This document shows positions 36,240-44,578 of a DNA stretch of 64,000 nt, one piece after another. The DNA lies in NCBI GenBank assembly GCA_009926615.1, contig RFOM01000002.1:1-64000 (forward strand), written 5' to 3'. The position numbers and the translations under genes are program-made. Source of the DNA: Pseudomonadota bacterium (lineage in GTDB: Bacteria; Bdellovibrionota_B; Oligoflexia; Silvanigrellales; Silvanigrellaceae). Numbering within the stretch: position 1 is the stretch's first letter; the number at the start of each line of letters is the position of its first letter. The notes beneath the pieces are model-generated. The model searched no databases. It was not told the origin of the DNA and saw nothing but the letters and a program-made list of their open reading frames with translations.

Positions 36240-36856
36240 TGCACCGCCTTCTTTGAAACCCGTACGGGATTGATTCCGCGTTTATTCAGATCTTTTGCTA
36301 ATTTCTTGCTTGTTGTCGACAACCATGCGTCGTAAAGCGACAGCGTTGAACGCTCGCTTTCGAATCCGGAGGTGTTTTCCGAAACGTCGGTTAAGATGTC
36401 GACCGCAGTTTCAAATGACGTAGCCATCTCGCCGTATATTTCGCTCATCGCGGCCTCGGATCCCGAACGCTTGCGCATCAGGTTCGAAAGCTGTCCGTAC
36501 GCGCCTTCTCCCATCATCATATAATAGCTGATGTCGAAACACTTGCGGTTGAAATACTCCTGAAAAAAACCTGAAAAATAAAGGGCGGTGTCAGCGAGTT
36601 TCTTGTACAGAAATATTTGTTCGCCCTTCTGACTTTCGAGCGCCTTTTTGAGAATGAGTGCAAGACAGTCGTCCGAAATGCGCTGATTATCCACTCGGAC
36701 GTAATCGCAGAGCAGATTTACGATGTAAAATTCTACATTTTCTGTGAGATTTATGCCTTGCCGCGACTGTGCTTCCTGCACTTTTTCATGGAAAAAAGCC
36801 TGAGGATTGATGTTGCCTGTCCAGATGGACGCGTGAGATTGATTGTCGCTGCTCAA
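36236..36856 (-). CDS. Unknown mostly helical protein, TTG start
   Basis: A 206-residue soluble helical protein (VEFYIVNLLCDYVRVDNQRISDD, FLYKKLADTALYFSGFFQEYF, YGEMATSFETAVDILTDVS). The TTG at 36856 is chosen because GGGAGG lies five bases before it; a GTG at 36901 would add 15 residues but lacks a ribosome site. It is coupled to the downstream gene by a four-base overlap. The 153-base gap upstream carries a TTTGACTCA box within a nine-base inverted repeat. No family recognised. Confidence 0.62.
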   Translation of the reverse strand: MSSDNQSHASIWTGNINPQAFFHEKVQEAQSRQGINLTENVEFYIVNLLCDYVRVDNQRISDDCLALILKKALESQKGEQIFLYKKLADTALYFSGFFQEYFNRKCFDISYYMMMGEGAYGQLSNLMRKRSGSEAAMSEIYGEMATSFETAVDILTDVSENTSGFESERSTLSLYDAWLSTTSKKLAKDLNKRGINPVRVSKKAVQ

Positions 36857-36924
36857 AATCACCTCCCTCGTGATAGGGCCGAGGCTGGACCTTGACAGCA
36901 CTCGGTTCCCTTTCAGTATCGGAT

Positions 36925-36968
36925 GTTTTGACTGAATGGCCAGTTAACTTCTGAACCTGAGTCAAAAC
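36925..36968 (-). promoter_or_regulatory. Inverted repeat containing TTTGACTCA box
   Basis: GTTTTGACT (36925-36933) and AGTCAAAAC (36960-36968) are perfect inverted copies 26 bases apart, placed about 70-110 bases before the TTG start at 36856. The minus-strand copy reads TTTGACTCA, matching boxes at 4382, 27081 and 38616. Confidence 0.4.
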
Positions 36969-37009
36969 TCCCACACAGGGGGTATCGGAATTCAGCGATT
37001 TCCCTTGAG

Positions 37010-38533
37010 TCAGGGGGTGGTTATTCCTGCCAGTCGCAGACGAATGACTCTTGTACCAAGAATTGCTCCGTCTATTCTGCGGTTTACGATTTTAAGGGAC
37101 CTGATTTGGTTGCCGTTCAAGCCCGTACGCCGGATTTCATGGGTGAAATCAAACCGGCGCTGACGGGGATCCAAGTCACGCTGAAGAACCAGTTCCCATC
37201 CGAGCCCGTCTCCGCTGGGGTCCTGCCGGTCCTGATAAATCTGGATTTGACCGCTCTCTGTGTCCGGATAAACAACTCCTTCAATGACGGTTCCCGCAAT
37301 TGTCTGTCCCGCGGCAGGCTGTTCGATTTTAAGCTGGCTCACCTGCTTGGGAAGCGCATCGCCGGCCAAGAGTTCGCGGAACAATTCAGAGTCCCACGTC
37401 GGACCCAGAGGAAAGTTCGGACGCTCGGTGTTTTCGTTGATGAGTCCCAATGTCTCGGTCACGGAATTTTTCAGGTAGTCTTTTTGCAATCCGTTGGGAT
37501 TGTCGGTCACCGCGTCCTGAGTCAGACGACCGGCTGCTCTTCTGATGAAATTGCGCAGCGACACATAATCTTCCCAGTCGAAAATATCCGCGCGCATGGT
37601 GTCACGGGTGGTTCCTGTCACTCCCGCAATCATCACCGTGACCACGTCTTTTTGTACTTCGTCATGCCACATGAGTTCATGCTTAGGGTCATGAAACTGG
37701 ACGGTTTCGCGCATGCCGTTGAGGCCTTTGTAGGAAAGAAAATGTGCGCCGACTGTGGAAGTTTTGCGGAACGCTTCGAAGCATCTGAGAGCTGTTGACG
37801 GACAAAGCTTGAGGACAATCCGAGGCGGCCTGCCCGTCTGTCTGGGAGTTGCCGATCTGACTTTCGCATTGCCTTCAACGTTAAGGTCGGCAAGACCGTC
37901 GCCCTGAAAACGAAAGCCGTTGAGCAGTCTGAGTTGTCCGGGATCGAGCTGGCGCAGATCTATTTTTTCGTCTTCACCCGCCGGCGGCAGAATGTATGTT
38001 TCTTTGTCGTTGAGAAACGCATGAAAGCCGTTGTTGTGCGCCTCGATGAGGTCAATCAGCACAAGTCTCGTCTGAAGCGAGCGAAGGTTGGGGTCACTTT
38101 CAAAATCTCCGACGACCGATTCGGCAATCAGAGCAAGCCAGTCAAATTCATTGGCGGGCGCGCGTTTGTCGGCGCGCAGACGGATTTCTTTGACCAGAGC
38201 ATCGAGTTGTTCGCGAAAAGTCACGCGGGCAAGGTCGGCAGCACCCCTGATGTCCAGTCCCAGTGAAGCCGAACGGCCGGAATCAGCCAGCCATTGCTGG
38301 GACTTTTGACCGTCTGTGAGGCCGAAATATCCGCCGACATATCCGGCTGCGAGCAAATGTCTTTGCTTTATTCCCGATTCACCGGCGAGCCTCAGGACGG
38401 ACCCGATGCGCGGACCGTAAACTTGTTCCGATGACAACACGGGTTCTTTGATTTCTTTGCTGCATCCGGAAGGACCTGCTGCCGAAAAGCCGGCGAGTCC
38501 GACCAGAGACAGTGAAAGAGCCTGAATTTTCAT
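37010..38533 (-). CDS. Probable lipoprotein, unknown
   Basis: A 507-residue exported protein. The N-terminus MKIQALSLSLVGLAGFSAAG with PSGC is a signal peptide with a lipobox-like end (Cys24), so lipid anchoring is likely though the box is not ideal. The mature domain contains a largely helical middle (AADLARVTFREQLDALVKEI) and a C-terminal beta-rich part of about 110 residues that looks like an immunoglobulin-like or FN3-like fold (QTIAGTVIEGVVYPD). No family recognised. The ATG at 38533 follows GGAG eight bases upstream. It is divergent from the mevalonate operon. Confidence 0.65.
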   Translation of the reverse strand: MKIQALSLSLVGLAGFSAAGPSGCSKEIKEPVLSSEQVYGPRIGSVLRLAGESGIKQRHLLAAGYVGGYFGLTDGQKSQQWLADSGRSASLGLDIRGAADLARVTFREQLDALVKEIRLRADKRAPANEFDWLALIAESVVGDFESDPNLRSLQTRLVLIDLIEAHNNGFHAFLNDKETYILPPAGEDEKIDLRQLDPGQLRLLNGFRFQGDGLADLNVEGNAKVRSATPRQTGRPPRIVLKLCPSTALRCFEAFRKTSTVGAHFLSYKGLNGMRETVQFHDPKHELMWHDEVQKDVVTVMIAGVTGTTRDTMRADIFDWEDYVSLRNFIRRAAGRLTQDAVTDNPNGLQKDYLKNSVTETLGLINENTERPNFPLGPTWDSELFRELLAGDALPKQVSQLKIEQPAAGQTIAGTVIEGVVYPDTESGQIQIYQDRQDPSGDGLGWELVLQRDLDPRQRRFDFTHEIRRTGLNGNQIRSLKIVNRRIDGAILGTRVIRLRLAGITTP

Positions 38534-38615
38534 TGGGTTTTCTCCATCAGTCGTGACTTATACAGCTATTGTAGCCGGATTGGTCCGGAAAAGCCGGAAA
38601 TGACTGAGCCGGTGT

Positions 38616-38624
38616 TTTGACTCA
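38616..38624 (+). promoter_or_regulatory. TTTGACTCA box upstream of the mevalonate operon
   Basis: TTTGACTCA followed by CCGCC, identical over 14 bases to the site before alr. It lies 87 bases upstream of the chosen fni ATG. A separate TTGACG at 38669 could be another -35. Confidence 0.4.
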
Positions 38625-38710
38625 CCGCCGGTTTAACCGCCAATCTCGTCGAAATTTCAAGGAATTGGTTGACGTTGCTGCCCTTTCTCAATAGTCAGTT
38701 GGTCATTCGG

Positions 38711-39820
38711 ATGGAGCTGCAAAACGTGGAAAATTTGGGGCGCTCAGTGCCTCTCGAGGACACTCCCGAGAGAGCTGCGGCAAGAAAACAGGACCATATC
38801 GAAATTTGCGCGCGTCAGGATGTTGAATCTGACGGAATGCGCGCGTCGTCTTTTTATCTCGCGCCCGAGGCTCTTCCCGAATTCTCAGCTGCGGACGTCG
38901 ATACAAACCGTACTTTTCTCGGTCGAAAATTCTCGCTGCCGTTTCTCATTACCGGCATGACCGGCGGGGTCAGCGAGGGACAAAGAATAAATGAAGTCCT
39001 TGCACTTGCCGCCGAGCGCTGGAATATCCCGATGGGACTCGGTTCACAAAAAATAATGATCAAAAATGACTCGTACCGCCGGATGTTCGATGTGCGTAAG
39101 GTTGCGCCGTCCGTTTTTCTGATTGGAAATATCGGCGCGGTCAGTTTCAACTACGGAATTTCGGAAGACGACATCGTCCGCATGGTCGACGTTTTGCGGC
39201 TTGATGCATGCGCAGTGCACCTGAACGCACTTCAGGAAGCCATACAGCCCGAAGGCGAACGCGATTTTTCGGGTCTTCTGCATCACATCGAAAAATTGGT
39301 CAGACGCCTTCCCGTTCCCGTAGTCGTAAAGGAAGTCGGTTCGGGAATGACGGCCGAAACATGCCGCAGAATTTTCGAGACCGGCGTTGCAGCTGTTGAT
39401 GTCGGCGGCAGCGGCGGGACAAGCTGGAGCGCCATTGAAGGGCGGCGCGGCGATGCATTGACGGCAAGGCTCGGCGAACTTTTCAGGAATTGGGGAATTT
39501 CGACTGAACAATCCGTTGCCGAATGCAGCGAAGTGCTGCGGGCCTTCGGAGACGTTCCCGCCCGTCAGCTGATTGCCACGGGCGGAATCAGGGACGGTGC
39601 ACGGGCCGCATTGATGCTCGCTTTGGGGGCCGATATGTGCGGTGTCGGTCTTCCGTTTTTTCGTGCCGTCGTCCGTCCGCCGCAGGGTGTTTCTGCAGAA
39701 GAAAGCCTCGATGAAGAAATTAAGTTTTTTGCACGCTCGCTTGAGACTGCGATGTTTTGTGCCGGTGCACGCCGCATTCCCGAACTCGGCAGGCGTTTAA
39801 GAAGGAGAGCATTCGCATGA
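38711..39820 (+). CDS. fni: Type 2 isopentenyl-diphosphate isomerase
   Basis: An FMN- and NADPH-dependent enzyme that interconverts IPP and DMAPP. From ATG 38711 the product has 369 residues. Key blocks: RKQDHIEIC at the N-terminus, FLITGMTGG, MGLGSQKIMI, HLNALQEAIQPEGERDF, VVVKEVGSGM, AVDVGGSGGTSW, ATGGIRDG and LALGADMCGVG, all typical of Fni. The start is uncertain, as a TTG at 38669 is also in frame; TTGACG at 38669 with TAGTCA 17 bases on may instead be the promoter. Its stop overlaps the mvaA ATG. It is first in the mevalonate operon. Confidence 0.95.
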   Translation: MELQNVENLGRSVPLEDTPERAAARKQDHIEICARQDVESDGMRASSFYLAPEALPEFSAADVDTNRTFLGRKFSLPFLITGMTGGVSEGQRINEVLALAAERWNIPMGLGSQKIMIKNDSYRRMFDVRKVAPSVFLIGNIGAVSFNYGISEDDIVRMVDVLRLDACAVHLNALQEAIQPEGERDFSGLLHHIEKLVRRLPVPVVVKEVGSGMTAETCRRIFETGVAAVDVGGSGGTSWSAIEGRRGDALTARLGELFRNWGISTEQSVAECSEVLRAFGDVPARQLIATGGIRDGARAALMLALGADMCGVGLPFFRAVVRPPQGVSAEESLDEEIKFFARSLETAMFCAGARRIPELGRRLRRRAFA

Positions 39821-41163
39821 CTCCAACCGATGTCGTTTCTGTTCCGTCGAATTCAACCGGTGAATCTGTGCACGAAGGTGCAATTTCGGGCGCTCAGGCG
39901 CATGCGGCAAAGCAGAAATCATCTTCGCCTCGTTCGAGCAGAATGACCGGTTTTGCCAAAATGAATGCCGGTGAACGGCTGGATGCGCTTGTTGAACGTG
40001 AATTCCTGAGCGAAGAAATGGCTGCAGTGCTTGCCGGCCCCGCGCAATTGCCAATCGGGATGGCTGACAGTTTTATTGAGAACTGTGTCGGACATTTTTC
40101 TTTGCCGCTGGGCATCGCAACAAATTTTTTGATTGACGGTCGTGAAATGGTCATCCCCATGGCCGTTGAAGAATCGAGCGTCGTAGCGGCAGCGAGTCAT
40201 GGTGCCAAACTGGCACGCACGCGCGGCGGTTTTTTCACAACTCCGACAAAGACCATAGCGACGAGTCAAATTCAGTTTACCGTTGATGCTCAGAATGCCG
40301 GCCACATTCCTGTCTGGTTCGAGCGCGTCCGTGCTGAAATTATTGCCCGAGCGAATGCATGTCACCCGAGACTCGTGTCCCGCGGTGGAGGCGCAACGGG
40401 TGTTGAGCTGCGTGTTCTGCCTCGGGCAGGAATGTTTGTCATTCACGTTCATGTCGACACCCGTGAGGCCATGGGGGCGAACATCGTCAACACGATTGCC
40501 GAAGACATTGGCCGTTGGCTTTCCGATTCCTTGCCCTGCAGTGTCGGTTTGAAAATTCTGACCAACCTGACCGTTCACCGTCTGACGCGAGTGCGCTGTG
40601 AAGTTGATCGCAAGGCGCTGGAGATTTCGGGATTTTCCGGTGAAGAAGCTGTCAGGCGAATCACTGCCGCATGGGAATTCGCCGACCTCGATCCGTATCG
40701 GGCTGCCACTCACAACAAAGGAATCATGAACGGAATTGACCCTGTGGTTATAGCCACAGGCAACGACTGGCGGGCAGTTGAAGCCGGAGCGCATGCATTT
40801 GCGGCTGTCACCGGTCAATACAAACCGTTGACCCGATGGTTTGAGACCGACGACGGTCACCTTGGTGGAGAAATTACGGTTCCGGTCGCCGTCGGAACGG
40901 TGGGCGGTGTCACGCGCTTGCATCCCGCAGTGCAGTCATCTCTTGCGCTGCTGGGGCATCCGTCGTCCGATGTGCTCTCGGGTTATATTGCAAGCGTCGG
41001 TTTGGCGCAGAATTTATCTGCACTCAGGGCTCTTGCCTGCGAAGGGATTCAGCGGGGACACATGGCTCTGCACGAAAAAAATATCGAAATGATGAGACGC
41101 TATGACCACATCCCTGCACTCACTGCTGTGACCCGCGGAAATGGTGCATCCAAAGTTGAATGA
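39817..41163 (+). CDS. mvaA: Hydroxymethylglutaryl-CoA reductase
   Basis: Reduces HMG-CoA to mevalonate, the committed step of the pathway. The 448-residue protein is the soluble bacterial (class II-like) form. Motifs: catalytic Glu in ENCVGHFSLPLG, MAVEESSVVAAAS, the nucleotide-binding EAMGANIVNT (usually DAMGMN), catalytic Lys in THNKGIMNGID, VGTVGGVT and the late catalytic His in GIQRGHMALHEKN. About 45 Ser/Gln/Ala-rich residues precede the fold. The ATG at 39817 follows AAGGAGAG and overlaps the fni stop. The 3' end overlaps the next kinase by 23 bases. Confidence 0.95.
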   Translation: MTPTDVVSVPSNSTGESVHEGAISGAQAHAAKQKSSSPRSSRMTGFAKMNAGERLDALVEREFLSEEMAAVLAGPAQLPIGMADSFIENCVGHFSLPLGIATNFLIDGREMVIPMAVEESSVVAAASHGAKLARTRGGFFTTPTKTIATSQIQFTVDAQNAGHIPVWFERVRAEIIARANACHPRLVSRGGGATGVELRVLPRAGMFVIHVHVDTREAMGANIVNTIAEDIGRWLSDSLPCSVGLKILTNLTVHRLTRVRCEVDRKALEISGFSGEEAVRRITAAWEFADLDPYRAATHNKGIMNGIDPVVIATGNDWRAVEAGAHAFAAVTGQYKPLTRWFETDDGHLGGEITVPVAVGTVGGVTRLHPAVQSSLALLGHPSSDVLSGYIASVGLAQNLSALRALACEGIQRGHMALHEKNIEMMRRYDHIPALTAVTRGNGASKVE

Positions 41164-42184
41164 GGTTGACAGCCTCAGGACCATCGTTGTCAAAGTTCCG
41201 GCCAAAGCAATGCTGTTTGGCGAATACGGTGTTCTGCGGGGCGGCGCAGCTGTCACGGCCATTTTGCCGGCTCATTCATTCAGGGTCGGTTTTACTCTGA
41301 CTGACGCGCACGAAACGGCAGACTGCGGAATTGAATTTGAAAGCGCTCTGTTTTCTGAATCCGTCGTGGTTCAGGCAGAACTTTTGGGCAATCCAGAATG
41401 TTTTCCGGCCAATTCCGATCACCGGAAACTGTGCTGTTACGTGACCGGATTTGCAGATCGTCTCAAAAATAAAAAGTTGAAGGTCCGTGTGCTCGAATCG
41501 TATTCGCCTGCACTGGGATTCGGTTCGTCGTCGGCGTTGATAGTCGCCTTCCAGCGCGCATTGGGATATTTTTTCAATACACCCGAAAATGACGTCACGC
41601 CGCAAAATCTTTACCGATCGCTTCTCAATTTGCAGGGCAAAGGCAGCGGATACGACGTTGCTGCGCAAAGTTGGGCGGTTGCACAGGACCAAACAGATTC
41701 ACCGCGGGTGACTTATTTCAGAAATACCGGATTTGCCGGCGGTGAATTTGTTCCCGAGGTGAATCAAATTCCTGTGAGTCTGTCCGAGCTGAAAAAATTG
41801 GGATGCTTTGTCCGCACGGGAGTTTTATCGGATACGACCGCCATCCTGAAGCAGACCTCGCAGCTGCAGAATTTGAATGAATTTTGCGCGCTCCAGTCGG
41901 AATGTGCAAGCCGGTTTCTGTCGATGCCGACAGCTGAAAATGCGGCTGAGCTCTGCCGCAGATCCGCTGTCAGTGCGCAACAGGCCGGACTGCTGCCGGA
42001 GTCGGCGGATGTCATTGATTTTGTCCGAGCTCTCGAACAGGAAAATATCGCGTGGAAGACAATGGGAGCCGGACACGGCGATTGTCTTTGGGTCGTCGAA
42101 TCCGGTCGGAGAATTGAAGAAATTTTAAGAAGAACAGATTCAAAAGCACTTTCGATCAGTTTTGCATTTGCAGGAAAGGACTAA
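41141..42184 (+). CDS. mvaK2: Phosphomevalonate kinase (GHMP family)
   Basis: Phosphorylates 5-phosphomevalonate to the diphosphate. The 347-residue GHMP kinase has motif 1 VPAKAMLFGEYGVLRGG, the ATP loop ALGFGSSSAL, and motif 3 MGAGHGDCLW. LQGKGSGYDVAAQSW and GAGxGDC resemble phosphomevalonate kinases rather than mevalonate kinases, and the operon already has a separate mevalonate kinase-like gene, so this assignment rests on motif and context. The ATG at 41141 lies inside the end of mvaA. Confidence 0.85.
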   Translation: MVHPKLNEVDSLRTIVVKVPAKAMLFGEYGVLRGGAAVTAILPAHSFRVGFTLTDAHETADCGIEFESALFSESVVVQAELLGNPECFPANSDHRKLCCYVTGFADRLKNKKLKVRVLESYSPALGFGSSSALIVAFQRALGYFFNTPENDVTPQNLYRSLLNLQGKGSGYDVAAQSWAVAQDQTDSPRVTYFRNTGFAGGEFVPEVNQIPVSLSELKKLGCFVRTGVLSDTTAILKQTSQLQNLNEFCALQSECASRFLSMPTAENAAELCRRSAVSAQQAGLLPESADVIDFVRALEQENIAWKTMGAGHGDCLWVVESGRRIEEILRRTDSKALSISFAFAGKD

Positions 42185-42187
42185 AAT

Positions 42188-43492
42188 TTGGACACAAATC
42201 TTTTTGAGGAAAATCCTTTTTTGCACGAAGTCGCCCGTCGCCTGCTGAAAGCACGCGAGCAGGGACAACTTCTGCTCCAGAACGGAGACAGCGGATTTGC
42301 ATCTGCTCCGAGCAACATCGCTCTCCTAAAATATTGGGGAAAGAAAAACGGGCTCAGACAAATTCCTGTCAATTCAAGTTTGAGTCTTTCGCTCGGAAAC
42401 TTTCGATCGGTGACCTGTGTTTCGGTCAGGGGACGGTTTTTTCCTTTGAAAAACGGTCATCCTGACAATGCGGGAGCTCGGCCTGAATTTACAGTTTCCC
42501 TGAACGGCCGCGAGGAAGTGATGCCGGCCAAGATGGAAAAGTTTCTCAGGAACATTCTTTCCATTTACGCGCCGGACATTGCTCTTCATGTTTTGAGTCA
42601 AAATAACTTTCCGACAGCCTGCGGAGTTGCCTCAAGTGCTTCTGGATATGCGGCCCTTGCGGGAGCCGTTGCAGATTTGCTGAATCTGGAAAGATTTTTG
42701 GACGACACCGAGCTTGCACTTTGGATCAGTGAATGGAGCAGGTTGGGCAGCGGCTCCGCGACACGCTCGTCCGTCATGCCAAACAAGAGCACCAAGATCA
42801 GTTCGTCGGTGAGCCGGTTTGTTGCATGGGAGTTGTGCGAAAATGCGGATTCCCGTGCCGAAACTCTTCCGTTGAGCCGGACTTTTGAGTGCGTTGCGCA
42901 CTCAAAATTTCAAAAGCTCAGGCACTGTCTTCTTGTTCTTGATTCAAGTCCGAAAGCGACCGGAAGTTCAGAGGGGCATGAGCTGGCGCAAACCAGTGTC
43001 CTGCAGTCTTTGCGGCTTGCGCAGTACCCGCGCAGATATACATCGATGCTTGGGGCTTTGGGGTCCGGTGACTTTGGAAAGGTCGCAGAAACCAGCGAAA
43101 CAGATGCGTTCGAGATGCATGCCGTAATGGCAACCGGTGCGGTGCCGCTGCAGTACATGACGTCCCTGACTTCGGCAGCCCTGAAAACATTTATTGAAGA
43201 ACGCAACCGCAGCTCCGCAGAAATGTTCTGGACTCTGGATGCGGGGCCCAATCCGCACTTTTTATTCGATGCCGAAGCTGCATCTGTGCTGGCCGGTGTT
43301 TTTGCGAAACTCGGCCGTGATGACAGATTCAAAAATGCCCGCGTGCTCCTGCCGTGCAGAGAAGTACCGCAGGAATTGATTGTCGGACTGGGGCCGCTTG
43401 AAAAACTCGGATTCAGGATTGATTCCATGACGTCCGAACCGATGCTCGAAAATTGCGATCTGCTGACGGCTTCGCAGATTCTTTGCAGGTGA
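42188..43492 (+). CDS. mvaD: Diphosphomevalonate decarboxylase
   Basis: ATP-dependent decarboxylation of mevalonate diphosphate to IPP. The 434-residue protein shows APSNIALLKYWGKKN, VNSSLSLSL, PTACGVASSASGYAALAGA and SRLGSGSATRS, plus the LDAGPNPH block near the C-terminus, all diagnostic. It is longer than the usual ~330 residues because of about 35 extra N-terminal residues and extra loops. It starts with TTG at 42188 after AGGAAAGGA; no better ATG exists before the conserved region. It lies three bases after the previous stop. Confidence 0.94.
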   Translation: MDTNLFEENPFLHEVARRLLKAREQGQLLLQNGDSGFASAPSNIALLKYWGKKNGLRQIPVNSSLSLSLGNFRSVTCVSVRGRFFPLKNGHPDNAGARPEFTVSLNGREEVMPAKMEKFLRNILSIYAPDIALHVLSQNNFPTACGVASSASGYAALAGAVADLLNLERFLDDTELALWISEWSRLGSGSATRSSVMPNKSTKISSSVSRFVAWELCENADSRAETLPLSRTFECVAHSKFQKLRHCLLVLDSSPKATGSSEGHELAQTSVLQSLRLAQYPRRYTSMLGALGSGDFGKVAETSETDAFEMHAVMATGAVPLQYMTSLTSAALKTFIEERNRSSAEMFWTLDAGPNPHFLFDAEAASVLAGVFAKLGRDDRFKNARVLLPCREVPQELIVGLGPLEKLGFRIDSMTSEPMLENCDLLTASQILCR

Positions 43493-43495
43493 CGC

Positions 43496-44536
43496 ATGAT
43501 GTCCGGTGAATCGGTTTTGAATAATATTTTGGTCCCGCCCAATACAACCGGCAGCGCCTGCGGCAAGGCGATTTTGATTGGCGAGCATGCCGCTGTCGAG
43601 GGATTGCCGGCCCTCGCGCTGCCGCTGAAAGAGCAGAATCTTGAAATCTCCTTCGGGGAACCGGTGTTCCTGAAAGACCAAGCCGTCTCGAACGGAGCCG
43701 CGTCTGCTGACTACGGGCTATGGAACAGCTGCTGGACACTGAGCATCAATGACAAAATTCAAGTTTTGCCAGACAGCGAAAGAGCCCGACTGTCCAGAAC
43801 ACTTGAACTTGCTTTGCAGTTGCTCGTCCGCCGCGATGTATCGCTGACGCAGTTTTTGCCGCAGTTTGTCCGCATACGGTCACGCCTGCCTTTGGGTGCA
43901 GGAATGGGCGGCTCGGCAGCCGTCAGTGCGGCACTCCTGCGTGCACTTTCGTCCGCTCACGGAAAAAGCCTGACCGGTTCGGAAATTGCATCACTTGCGA
44001 ATGAACTTGACGGTGTCTTTCACGGTCGTGCCAGCGGTCTCGATGCAGCAACCGTGGTCGCCGATTCGATTATTTGCTTCCGTAAAAACCATGGGAGCAG
44101 GCCCGTACCGAATAAAAAAGGATTTTGGTTGTTTTTGGTCGATACGGCCGAGCGCACGCCGACGCGTGAGATGGTCGCCCGCGTGGCACAGCTGCGTTTG
44201 TCGGAGCCCGCGCTTGTTGAAGCCAATTTTACAGAGATCGGCCGTCTGGCGCAGGGCTGTGAAACTGATCTGCGGAATGGTGAACTGGTTGCTCTCGGCG
44301 ACAAGCTCAATCAGGCTCACCGGTGTCTGAGTGCGATCGGGGTATCGACTCCGTTGCTCGATCAATGTGTCGATGATTTGCGGTTGGCCGGCGCGCTGGG
44401 TGCTAAGTTGACCGGAGGAGGAGGCGGTGGACTGGCTCTTGGCATTTTTGAAAATCAGCCGCGTCTTCCTTTGAATGACGGCTGGGCAGACTACCCTCAC
44501 TTTCTGACATTTGTTCCTGCCGAAAAAAGCTCATAA
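43496..44536 (+). CDS. mvaK1: Mevalonate kinase
   Basis: Phosphorylates mevalonate at C5. The 346-residue GHMP kinase has GKAILIGEHAAVEGLPALALPL, LPLGAGMGGSAAVSAALLRAL, HGRASGLDAATV (the mevalonate kinase substrate block) and LTGGGGGGLALG. These separate it from the phosphomevalonate kinase in the same operon. The start is ATG 43496 or the next codon 43499, after AGGTGA. It is the last enzyme of the run; HMG-CoA synthase and thiolase are not in the window. Confidence 0.9.
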   Translation: MMSGESVLNNILVPPNTTGSACGKAILIGEHAAVEGLPALALPLKEQNLEISFGEPVFLKDQAVSNGAASADYGLWNSCWTLSINDKIQVLPDSERARLSRTLELALQLLVRRDVSLTQFLPQFVRIRSRLPLGAGMGGSAAVSAALLRALSSAHGKSLTGSEIASLANELDGVFHGRASGLDAATVVADSIICFRKNHGSRPVPNKKGFWLFLVDTAERTPTREMVARVAQLRLSEPALVEANFTEIGRLAQGCETDLRNGELVALGDKLNQAHRCLSAIGVSTPLLDQCVDDLRLAGALGAKLTGGGGGGLALGIFENQPRLPLNDGWADYPHFLTFVPAEKSS

Positions 44537-44578
44537 ACTCAGCTGCGTCCGGATGACGCCGCGGGGAGAGATAAATTC

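Noticed and set aside
39919..40923. 334-codon open frame antisense to mvaA
   Set aside because: It lies fully opposite a gene with all HMG-CoA reductase motifs, has no ribosome site and no recognisable protein pattern; it is a product of codon bias.
42594..42602. Further TTTGACTCA copy (minus strand)
   Set aside because: It lies inside mvaD coding sequence far from a start, so it is treated as chance.
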